Assembly: GCA_021730855.1 (NCBI GenBank)
Contig: JAKFYM010000267.1
Location: 1-6,770, forward strand
Source: Bdellovibrionales bacterium
GTDB lineage: Bacteria; Bdellovibrionota; UBA1018; CAIPTA01
Reading direction: 5' to 3'
Length of the DNA stretch: 6,770 nucleotides
Shown in pieces: positions 1-4,851 of this stretch. Every line of letters starts with the position of its first letter. The first letter of the stretch is position 1. The notes beneath the pieces were generated by a model, which was not told where the DNA came from, searched no databases, and saw nothing but the letters and a program-made list of their open reading frames with translations. The position numbers and the translations under genes were made by a program.

Positions 1-549
1 AGCCAACTAGGAGCGGAGATTCGCCTGGCGCTTCCAGAGCCTGCGCCGCGGCTGCCCCGTTATCTTGCGGAGGGCTGGGCGCTTTTGCGGAGCAGCGGCC
101 TTCAAGAATGCGATGACCGCGCCCTCAAAGAGGAATTCCAGCTCGATCGCCGGCATACCCAAGCGCTCAGGCAACTTTTGCAAAAAGGCAGTGGCAAATG
201 CATGGCCAGCGGCCGACGTTTTCACCTCTCCTGCGGGATTTTACTTGTGGAATCCACGGGCGTCTTGCGGCCCGAACTGCGCTGGCAGGAAGATAAAGAT
301 AAAATTTATGTAGAGTCCATTCTGGGCAGCTGGGTGCTAGAGCGCGGGGTAGAAGCAAGTCCCCGGCCCACCGGGGGAGGGGAGCGGTGGAAAAAATTAT
401 TCCAGGCAAGGCGGGTTCCTCTATTTTTTCGGGATGCGCTGCCGGTGTTGCGCGAGGGGCGCGCGCTTCGTCTTCCGCTTGGCGAGGGCTTTCAGCCAAG
501 CCCCTTGGGCCAGTGGTGGCTCAACGAAGAACCAGGGCCTCGTGGGTAG
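1..549 (+). CDS. tilS: tRNA(Ile)-lysidine synthetase, C-terminal part (5' end outside window)
   Basis: TilS uses ATP to join lysine to C34 of the CAU-anticodon tRNA-Ile, so that it reads AUA instead of AUG; it acts in the cytoplasm. The N-terminal PP-loop ATPase domain lies left of the window. The frame is open from base 1 and gives 182 residues to a TAG. Visible residues 48-66 (LDRRHTQALRQLL followed by a GSGK turn) match the middle substrate-recognition domain. Residues 130-150, around WKKLFQARRVPLFFRDALPV, are the typical TilS C-terminal domain signature (a WKKLFQ-like start, then an arginine-rich RD.LPVL motif). A Gly/Arg/Pro-rich loop joins the two. The last 29 nt overlap the 3' end of the convergent gene on the other strand, so there is no room for a separate terminator. 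The assignment rests on recognising C-terminal motifs without the catalytic domain. Confidence 0.85.
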   Translation, partial: SQLGAEIRLALPEPAPRLPRYLAEGWALLRSSGLQECDDRALKEEFQLDRRHTQALRQLLQKGSGKCMASGRRFHLSCGILLVESTGVLRPELRWQEDKDKIYVESILGSWVLERGVEASPRPTGGGERWKKLFQARRVPLFFRDALPVLREGRALRLPLGEGFQPSPLGQWWLNEEPGPRG

Positions 550-970
550 ATTTTTTTTGGGTCAAAAAGTAAATTGTGCCGCCCAAAACGGCGGCGCCTA
601 AGCCCGCCCAGATCCACGGTCGATAGGAAGTTGTTGCCTCGGGGGCCTCGAGCGGCAAAAGCACCGTTTCGGCCTGCGCGCTGATTTGCGGCTGCAAAAG
701 GTCACAGGCCGCTTGTCCTTTTTCCAGACGAAAAGATCTTGTCTCGCCATTTTTTGTGTATAGCCCGTGTGCAATCTTGCTCTCCTCCTGCACTTTCAGC
801 CAGTGCGTTCCCTTGATCTCGTCGACAAACTCCCAAGTAAATTCTCCGCGCTGGGCCAGGCAGCGCAATAGCGTCACGGCCTCCTCGGCCAGGGCTTCGT
901 TTTGGATTTTGGCTTGGAACTCCAAGGTGGGATTGGCGTAAGCGATCTGTAGAAACAAAAAGAAAAACAT
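521..970 (-). CDS. Exported single-pass membrane protein, unknown function, last gene of the pilin-like operon
   Basis: I do not recognise this 149-aa protein. The start is a hydrophobic stretch ending in a plausible signal-peptidase I site (IAYA^NP, residues 9-14), although it lacks the usual positive residue after Met. Residues 13-115 form a probably periplasmic domain with two cysteines (37 and 89) and mixed charge. Residues 118-136 (WIWAGLGAAVLGGTIYF core) form a Gly/Ala-rich membrane segment followed by a basic QKK and a short cytoplasmic tail. The start ATG directly follows the TAG of the upstream gene, with GGAG 7 nt before it, so translation is probably coupled. Its place at the end of a pilin/pseudopilin cluster suggests an assembly or anchoring accessory, but this is inference from neighbours only. 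The 3' end overlaps tilS on the opposite strand. Confidence 0.75.
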   Translation of the reverse strand: MFFFLFLQIAYANPTLEFQAKIQNEALAEEAVTLLRCLAQRGEFTWEFVDEIKGTHWLKVQEESKIAHGLYTKNGETRSFRLEKGQAACDLLQPQISAQAETVLLPLEAPEATTSYRPWIWAGLGAAVLGGTIYFLTQKKSTHEALVLR

Positions 971-1234
971 CTAGATCTCCTGGACGTTATTGGGTTTAGG
1001 AATTTTGCGGCATTCGTAGGGGGGCTCAAGGGAGGCTTGGCTTGCACTGAGGATCGTTTCTTGGTCCACAAAGATTTCTAGGCTGCTGTCCTCATTGCTG
1101 AGTTCGTAGTAGTGGCCGGGCAGGAGCGGACCGCATTGGATGGGGCCGCTAAGTTCCCATCCCGCCAGGAGCAATCCTTTGGCCTCGGCAGATAAGCCGC
1201 CGCTCTCCTGCCTAAGACTAAGGAGCGCGGCCAC
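971..1234 (-). CDS. Small protein of unknown function, start uncertain (GTG proposed)
   Basis: This frame runs open from a possible ATG at 1429 to the TAG at 971-973 (152 aa). Its upstream half overlaps the pseudopilin-like gene 1218-1436 in another frame and looks like shadow sequence, rich in Ser, Arg and Lys. The part after the overlap looks like genuine protein: acidic and Pro-containing, with cysteines 34 and 75 when counted from a GTG at 1234. That GTG gives 87 aa but starts inside a hydrophobic stretch (core YFRLSCLALCVAALLSL) preceded by KR..K, which as a whole resembles a signal peptide or anchor that has no start codon of its own. The alternatives are therefore a longer dual-coding gene from 1429, or a +1 frameshift continuing the upstream pseudopilin into this frame. 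The stop abuts the ATG of the next gene. No family recognised. Confidence 0.5.
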   Translation of the reverse strand: MAALLSLRQESGGLSAEAKGLLLAGWELSGPIQCGPLLPGHYYELSNEDSSLEIFVDQETILSASQASLEPPYECRKIPKPNNVQEI

Positions 1235-1436
1235 GCAAAGAGCTAGGCAAGAAAGACGGAAGTAGACGACTGGGGCTTTGGCGAATCTTTTGGATGGTTT
1301 CGCGCCGGTGGTCGATGATGCGGTGGGTGCGCCTTTGTAGCGCCTGGTGCACAGCCGCTGCAGAGGCTGCAAAAAGGAGGAAAATAGTGCTGACGAGGAT
1401 GAGTTCAAGCAGGACGCTCCCTTTTTCATTTTTCAT
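1218..1436 (-). CDS. Small type IV pilin/TadE-like pseudopilin
   Basis: This 72-aa protein has a classical prepilin N-terminus: a short basic leader (MKNEKG), a glycine at 6 followed by SVLLE so that Glu is at +5 of the presumed mature protein, then a hydrophobic helix to about residue 29. It closes with a basic, helix-prone region (about residues 34-57) and a short Pro/Ser/Arg tail. Known biology: such proteins are cut after the Gly by an inner-membrane aspartyl prepilin peptidase and form minor subunits or initiation complexes. The start ATG lies inside the end of the preceding TadG-like gene (11-nt overlap) with no strong Shine-Dalgarno, so translational coupling is likely. The C-terminal part is very short for a pseudopilin, and the protein may be extended by frameshifting into the next frame, which stays open throughout. 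Confidence 0.7.
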   Translation of the reverse strand: MKNEKGSVLLELILVSTIFLLFAASAAAVHQALQRRTHRIIDHRRETIQKIRQSPSRLLPSFLPSSLRGRAP

Positions 1437-2058
1437 AGGTGTCGATAAATCTTGCGTCCCTTAGGCTTGGATTGCCTTGTAGGGCCATCACGGTTTCCAT
1501 CCCTCGCGCCTGGCACGAAAATCTTCCGATCTTTCGCGAGGGAGTGGGCAGGGTGAGCAGGCCTTGCACATCGGGAAATAGGGTCTTGGCTCGCCTCGGC
1601 TGCAAAGGAACCTCTACGCGGCATAGACTTCCCTCATCCGAATAGGGCGTGGGGGCGCAACGCCTAAGCGTGAGTTCGCGCACACGGCTCAGGGTGAGGC
1701 GAGTCTCCTGGTAGAGCGCCAGGGATCGATTCATTTGCAGGAGGACTGTTTCGCCCGCTTTGCCCACTGCCTTTCCGATCGGCCCAAAGACCTGCACGCC
1801 CCGGGCCGCATAGATTCCCCAAATCGTTTTTTCTAAGCCGGTATTCGTGGCCACTAGGGTCTCCAAAATGTCTCTGCGGTTCTTGGTGAGTTGTTGCGTG
1901 CAGATATCTAAGCGGGACTGTAGGGCGATGCGATTCTGGCTCAGGGTGGCCACCCTCACGCTCGCAAAAAAGCCCAAGAGAAGGAGGCAGAGTAGGGGAA
2001 GGGAACTGAGGAGCAAGAAGCCACCTTCATCGCCCCACCAGCGCTCCCCTGGCCGCAA
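1426..2058 (-). CDS. TadG-like single-pass membrane protein of the pilin cluster
   Basis: The protein has about 210 aa from the proposed TTG at 2058. A short hydrophilic start (RPGERWWGDEGG) leads into one hydrophobic helix at 14-33 (FLLLSSLPLLCLLLLGFF), then a helical region of about 100 residues and a C-terminal region with cysteines at 134, 146 and 182. This plan resembles TadG/TadE-family proteins of Tad pilus loci, which anchor in the inner membrane and expose a periplasmic domain. Unlike its neighbours it lacks Glu at +5 after the glycines, so it is probably not processed as a pilin. There is no in-frame ATG near the expected start. TTG at 2058 gives a short N-terminus; an upstream TTG at 2151 would overlap almost the whole TadE-like gene. 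Reinitiation after the TGA at 2027-2029 is likely. The family call is by architecture and context, not by a decisive motif. Confidence 0.65.
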   Translation of the reverse strand: MRPGERWWGDEGGFLLLSSLPLLCLLLLGFFASVRVATLSQNRIALQSRLDICTQQLTKNRRDILETLVATNTGLEKTIWGIYAARGVQVFGPIGKAVGKAGETVLLQMNRSLALYQETRLTLSRVRELTLRRCAPTPYSDEGSLCRVEVPLQPRRAKTLFPDVQGLLTLPTPSRKIGRFSCQARGMETVMALQGNPSLRDARFIDTYEK

Positions 2059-2188
2059 AAAACGCGCGATGTTCTTGCAACCGCTTCTCCAAACCCCGCG
2101 TGAGCACCAGGCTGCAGAGAAGCAAGAGGGCAAGGAAGGGGTAGAAAACAAGGATCGCCTCCAGGCTGATGCTTCCTCTTTGGTTCAT
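2027..2188 (-). CDS. TadE-like pseudopilin, very short
   Basis: This 53-aa protein begins MNQRG followed by SISLE, which places Glu at +5 after the glycine as in prepilin-peptidase substrates. A hydrophobic helix (residues about 11-29, AILVFYPFLALLLLCSLVL) and a short amphipathic tail with alternating Arg, Glu and Lys follow. TadE and TadF of Tad loci are known pseudopilins processed by TadV, but are usually well over 100 aa; here almost only the N-terminal helix remains. The ATG overlaps the stop of the Flp-like pilin gene (ATGA), and the 3' end overlaps the proposed start of the TadG-like gene by 32 nt. The gene is short but convincing because of the processing motif, the tight coupling and the order (Flp, then TadE-like, then TadG-like). 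Confidence 0.72.
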   Translation of the reverse strand: MNQRGSISLEAILVFYPFLALLLLCSLVLTRGLEKRLQEHRAFFAARGALVGR

Positions 2189-2361
2189 TGGCCGATACGG
2201 ATCGGAACGCTTTCGTCGATCTTGCTTTCAATCTCCCGGAACCTCGAGCTCACCTTCTGCCCGAGCTGTCTGGTGGCGGCCACACAGACGATGACCACCA
2301 ACGCCAAAAGAATCATGTACTCAATCAGGCCCTGGCCTGATTCGGATTTGTGTTTTTTCAT
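2185..2361 (-). CDS. flp: Flp-type pilin (Flp/Fap family), first gene of the operon
   Basis: This is a 58-aa prepilin. A basic leader MKKHKSESG is followed by QGLIEYMILLAL: cleavage after Gly9 puts Glu at +5 and Tyr at +6, the Glu-Tyr pair that defines Flp pilins. A hydrophobic segment (about residues 16-30) and a short hydrophilic tail with heptad-like charges (REIESKID) complete the usual Flp layout and size. In known Tad systems the mature pilin polymerises into thin adhesive fibres after processing by TadV/CpaA; no peptidase gene is in this window. A strong Shine-Dalgarno (AAGGAG) sits 5 nt before the ATG. A -24/-12 element at 2385-2400 would start the transcript about 13 nt before the ATG. 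The gene ends in an ATGA overlap with the next gene. Confidence 0.88.
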   Translation of the reverse strand: MKKHKSESGQGLIEYMILLALVVIVCVAATRQLGQKVSSRFREIESKIDESVPIRIGQ

Positions 2362-2384
2362 AGGTCTCCTTCGCGGTGCCCTAT

Positions 2385-2400
2385 GGCAAACCGTGTGCCG
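2385..2400 (-). promoter_or_regulatory. Candidate sigma-54 (-24/-12) promoter for the pilin operon
   Basis: On the minus strand the site reads cGGCACaCGGTTTGCc. It holds the invariant GG and GC exactly 10 nt apart and matches GGCAC and TTGC of the consensus TGGCAC-N5-TTGCA. The predicted start of transcription is near 2374, leaving a 13-nt leader that holds the Shine-Dalgarno of the Flp-like gene. Sigma-54 control with an enhancer-binding protein is well known for type IV pilin genes. The position directly upstream of the first cluster gene supports function. I saw no clear activator binding site further upstream, where the divergent promoter lies. Confidence 0.6.
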
Positions 2401-2464
2401 CGCCAGCTAGCGGATAAAGGAAATTAGGCGCCAAGAGCGGTTAGAATTTTGAACCCACGGTAGA

Positions 2465-2493
2465 TTGACCTTTGGGATGGCGGGATGGATACT
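2465..2493 (+). promoter_or_regulatory. Candidate sigma-70-type promoter for the SPOR-cupin-manC operon
   Basis: TTGACC (2465-2470) and GATACT (2488-2493) are separated by exactly 17 nt. Five of six -35 bases and four of six -10 bases match the consensus. Transcription would start near 2500, about 40 nt before the ATG at 2540. The spacer contains GGGATGG twice (2474-2480 and 2482-2488), a possible but unproven operator. The site lies in the intergenic region 2362-2539, back to back with the pilin promoter. Confidence 0.5.
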
Positions 2494-2539
2494 AGGATAA
2501 ATACCTCCGTTATTATTGAGTGTTATCATTGAGGCCTAG

Positions 2540-3280
2540 ATGTCGGACAAACCGTCGCTATATGTCGTGGAAAAAAAAGAGGTCGTGATCCTCGTGGTCC
2601 TCTTTGTTCTTGTCACCGTGCTCTCCTTCACTATGGGAGTGCGCTATGGCGAGAGTGTGGGGAAAAAAGCAGCCCAGGATTTTACGGCGGCTGAACGCGA
2701 GCATGGGGACGCGGAAGAGAAAGCCGTAGGAGGCACCCTTGGCCAAGCCCCCGCGGGTCACTCGAGCGAACCTGCCGGACACGCAGCGGAGCATAAGGAG
2801 CATGCTGCTCCCGCTGCGCATGGAGAGCCGGTTAAACACGAGGAGCCTACAAAATCGACCTCCTCTCCTGAGGTGGCCGCCGCTCCTGGCGCAGCGTCAA
2901 ATGCGAGGGCGAATGATTCTGCCGATAAAAACGCCGATGAATTCTTGCTAAATGCGTTAAAGGAAGTGGGAGTGGAGCCTCCAGGCGGCAAGACTCGCGA
3001 CAATGCGAAATTGCCTTCCGAGCCGAAGAAGGCTACTTCTGGCTCGTATGTGATCCAGGTTGGTAGCCACCCAACCCGTGCCGAAGCAGAAAGTCAGGTA
3101 CGGCAGTTGAAAAACAAAAATATTCAGGCAGAAATATTAACTCCCTTCAAAGATCGCCAGGGAGAATGGCATCGGGTGGTTTTGGGAAGCTATAAGACAA
3201 AGCGGGACGCGGAGAAAGAAGCCAGCGCTCTCAAAGGCAAAGGAATGATTTTGAGTTTTTTTGTTTGGAGGTTGCCTTGA
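2540..3280 (+). CDS. Inner-membrane SPOR-domain protein (peptidoglycan-binding, division-associated type)
   Basis: The protein has 246 aa with bitopic topology: a short cytoplasmic N-terminus, a membrane helix at about 14-33 (VVILVVLFVLVTVLSF core), a long low-complexity periplasmic linker (35-165), and a C-terminal SPOR domain (about 168-243) starting SGSYVIQVGSHPTRAEAES and including WHRVVLGSYKTKRDAEKEA. SPOR domains bind glycan strands lacking stem peptides at division septa. The linker is rich in Ala, Glu and His (about ten His between 70 and 100), so metal binding or simple disorder is possible. The ATG has GAGG 5 nt upstream (2531-2534). It is the first gene of a three-gene coupled unit; its TGA overlaps the TTG of the cupin gene. 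FtsN- and DedD-like proteins share this layout, but the particular role is not determined. Confidence 0.85.
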   Translation: MSDKPSLYVVEKKEVVILVVLFVLVTVLSFTMGVRYGESVGKKAAQDFTAAEREHGDAEEKAVGGTLGQAPAGHSSEPAGHAAEHKEHAAPAAHGEPVKHEEPTKSTSSPEVAAAPGAASNARANDSADKNADEFLLNALKEVGVEPPGGKTRDNAKLPSEPKKATSGSYVIQVGSHPTRAEAESQVRQLKNKNIQAEILTPFKDRQGEWHRVVLGSYKTKRDAEKEASALKGKGMILSFFVWRLP

Positions 3281-3654
3281 ATTCGATTCAGCCCAAAGTA
3301 GTCACCAAGCCCTGGGGGCATGAGGTGATTTTTGCGGTCACCAAGGACTATGTGGGTAAAATCCTGGTGATCAAAGCCGGTCACCAGCTCTCCTTGCAGT
3401 TTCACAAAGTAAAAGAAGAAACAATTTTTCTTCATTCGGGCGAGATGCGTTTTGTGATGGAAAATGACCGCGGCTTGATGGAGGAGCACCTTTTGCAGCC
3501 GGGGCATTGTTTCCATATCCTGCCCAATCGCAAGCACCGCATGATTGCCGTGAAGGATTGCGAAGTCTTCGAAGTGAGCACCCCCCAATTGGAAGACGTG
3601 GTACGCCTCGAGGATAGTTACGGACGCGCCCCCGACTCTGGATCTGTTTCATGA
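3277..3654 (+). CDS. ManC-type cupin, mannose-6-phosphate isomerase type II domain protein
   Basis: The product is 125 aa, a single cupin domain. KPWG at 11-14, LSLQFH at 38-43 with His43 and Glu47/48, GHCFHILPNRKHR at 76-88 with His87, and the ending LEDVVRLEDSYGR (105-117) match the C-terminal isomerase half of bifunctional ManC/AlgA enzymes, which convert fructose-6-phosphate to mannose-6-phosphate with a metal held by His and Glu residues. I chose the TTG at 3277 because GGAGG lies 5 nt upstream and the TTG overlaps the TGA of the SPOR gene; a TTG at 3265 would put the Shine-Dalgarno inside the gene. The end overlaps the guanylyltransferase ATG (ATGA). Isomerase activity is likely from homology and context, but other small cupins of this group are uncharacterised. 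Confidence 0.82.
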   Translation: MNSIQPKVVTKPWGHEVIFAVTKDYVGKILVIKAGHQLSLQFHKVKEETIFLHSGEMRFVMENDRGLMEEHLLQPGHCFHILPNRKHRMIAVKDCEVFEVSTPQLEDVVRLEDSYGRAPDSGSVS

Positions 3655-4733
3655 GCACGCCCTGGCTCCTTGTGCTGGCCGGAGGCTCCGGAACCCGTTT
3701 CTGGCCCTTGAGCCGAGCCAGGCTTCCCAAGCAATTCCTCGCGATCGCCGGAGAGGAGCCCCTGGTGGCCACCACTTTGCGGCGTTTTTCGGGCTGGATT
3801 CCCGAAGAAAAAATGGCCGTGCTCACCACCCAGCAGCTAGCTGCCGACACCAAGGCTCTCTTGGGTGATTTTTCGGGCTTGCACATTCTGGCCGAGCCCG
3901 AGGCCAGAAATACTTTTCCCACCGTGGTCATGGCCATGGAATGGCTGCGCGCTCGGGATCCTAAGGCCACGGCCGTGATCGTGCCTGCGGACCACTGGAT
4001 CACCGAAAACCAAGAGTACCTTTCGGTGATGCGAGCCGCGGTGGCCGCAGCCGAAGAGAGTGGCCGCCTTTGCACCGTGGGGATCCAGCCCACGCGGCCC
4101 GAGACCGGCTATGGATACATTCGTTTAGGCCCGAAAACTGGGCAGACGGTGTACCGCGCCGATCGTTTTGTAGAGAAACCCTCCCGCGAAGTGGCCGAGA
4201 CCATGGTGCAAAGCTCGAATTATCTGTGGAATGCCGGGATGTTTGTTTGGACGGTGGAGACCTTCTTTCGCGAGCTCCAAGAGCATGCCCCCCTCTTTGC
4301 GGAGGCGTTTAGGCCCTATGGGCAGGCCGTGGCGGCTGGAAAAGACAAAAAAGAGGTCGAAACAATTGCCAAACAAGCCTTCGCTGCCGTCCCCGCGATC
4401 AGCATCGACTATGCTTTGCTCGAGAAGAGCAAGGAAGTGGCCGTGGTTCCGGGCAGCTCCTTTGGCTGGAATGATTTGGGCAGTTTTGTCTCCCTAGAGG
4501 AAGTGTACCCAAAGGTGGAGGGGGGCGTGGCCAGGGCCGAGCGCGTGCTGGCCCTCGATTCCCTAGCGAATATCATTCATGTTCCTGGCAAGACGGTGGC
4601 CCTGCTTGGGGTCACGGACATGATTGTGGTGGACACGGGTGATGTGCTCTTGCTCGCGGCAAAAGAGCGGGCCCAGGACGTAAAAAAAATCGTAGAGCGC
4701 CTTCGGCAAGAACAACGAGCCGATTTGGTGTAA
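3651..4733 (+). CDS. manC: Mannose-1-phosphate guanylyltransferase (GDP-mannose pyrophosphorylase)
   Basis: This 360-aa enzyme makes GDP-mannose from mannose-1-phosphate and GTP in the cytoplasm, for polysaccharide or glycan synthesis. Motifs in order are: LAGGSGTRFWPLSR (9-22) with PKQF (26-29), the nucleotide- and Mg-binding signature; EPEARNT (82-88); PADHW (112-116), holding the metal-site Asp; RPETGYGYI (149-157); VEKPS (174-178), the sugar-phosphate site; WNAGMF (193-198); SIDYALLE (251-258); and GWNDLGS (272-278). The length is that of the monofunctional form; the C-terminal cupin half of bifunctional ManC is absent and is supplied by the gene just upstream, with which it shares an ATGA overlap. 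The phosphomannomutase needed between the two steps is not in the window. Confidence 0.93.
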   Translation: MSTPWLLVLAGGSGTRFWPLSRARLPKQFLAIAGEEPLVATTLRRFSGWIPEEKMAVLTTQQLAADTKALLGDFSGLHILAEPEARNTFPTVVMAMEWLRARDPKATAVIVPADHWITENQEYLSVMRAAVAAAEESGRLCTVGIQPTRPETGYGYIRLGPKTGQTVYRADRFVEKPSREVAETMVQSSNYLWNAGMFVWTVETFFRELQEHAPLFAEAFRPYGQAVAAGKDKKEVETIAKQAFAAVPAISIDYALLEKSKEVAVVPGSSFGWNDLGSFVSLEEVYPKVEGGVARAERVLALDSLANIIHVPGKTVALLGVTDMIVVDTGDVLLLAAKERAQDVKKIVERLRQEQRADLV

Positions 4734-4777
4734 ATGTCCTTTAAACTGGTGGTAAATTGGGCCGACTGCCGCGGTGA

Positions 4778-4806
4778 TTGACGGTTTTTCCAATCCTTGT
4801 TATTTT
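4778..4806 (+). promoter_or_regulatory. Candidate promoter for infC-rpmI-rplT
   Basis: TTGACG (4778-4783) and TATTTT (4801-4806) are separated by exactly 17 nt, in the 115-nt gap between manC and infC. Transcription would start near 4813, giving a leader of about 36 nt before the proposed infC start. If this is right, a GTG at 4774 cannot be the start of IF3 on this transcript. I saw no clear terminator after manC, so readthrough from upstream is also possible. Confidence 0.5.
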
Positions 4807-4835
4807 GTCCGACGAAAAGTCATTCAACTAAATTT

Positions 4836-4851
4836 GAGGAGTATCTGCCTG
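4836..4851 (+). promoter_or_regulatory. Shine-Dalgarno and non-canonical CUG start of infC
   Basis: GAGGAG at 4836-4841 is a strong Shine-Dalgarno and is followed, after 7 nt, by an in-frame CTG at 4849. The in-frame ATC at 4843 is only 1 nt away from it, too close for normal initiation. The frame has no ATG at all upstream of the IF3 domain. The in-frame GTG at 4774 and TTG at 4834 have no Shine-Dalgarno. A rare start codon on infC is known from other bacteria (AUU in E. coli, AUC in Myxococcus) and lets IF3 repress its own translation by rejecting non-AUG/GUG/UUG starts. Confidence 0.65.

Noticed and set aside
167..499. Minus-strand open frame opposite tilS
   Set aside because: Shadow of the tilS frame, which carries recognisable C-terminal domain motifs.
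1847..2410. 187-aa plus-strand open frame across the pilin cluster
   Set aside because: It lies antisense to the Flp-, TadE- and TadG-like genes, which have recognisable processing motifs and coupled starts; the plus-strand translation is Arg/Ser-rich without motifs.
2571..2578. A8 run in the SPOR gene start region as a phase-variation tract
   Set aside because: Lys-coding A runs of this length are common; another occurs in manC (4682-4689), and nothing indicates switching.
3371..4093. Long minus-strand open frame opposite the cupin and manC genes
   Set aside because: It is antisense to two clearly conserved genes and its translation is Ser/Arg/Ala-rich shadow sequence without domain features.
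4774..4848. GTG-initiated longer IF3 (25 extra residues)
   Set aside because: No Shine-Dalgarno in front of the GTG, the extra residues do not resemble IF3, and the stretch overlaps a well-spaced promoter (4778-4806); the GAGGAG at 4836 points to a later start.
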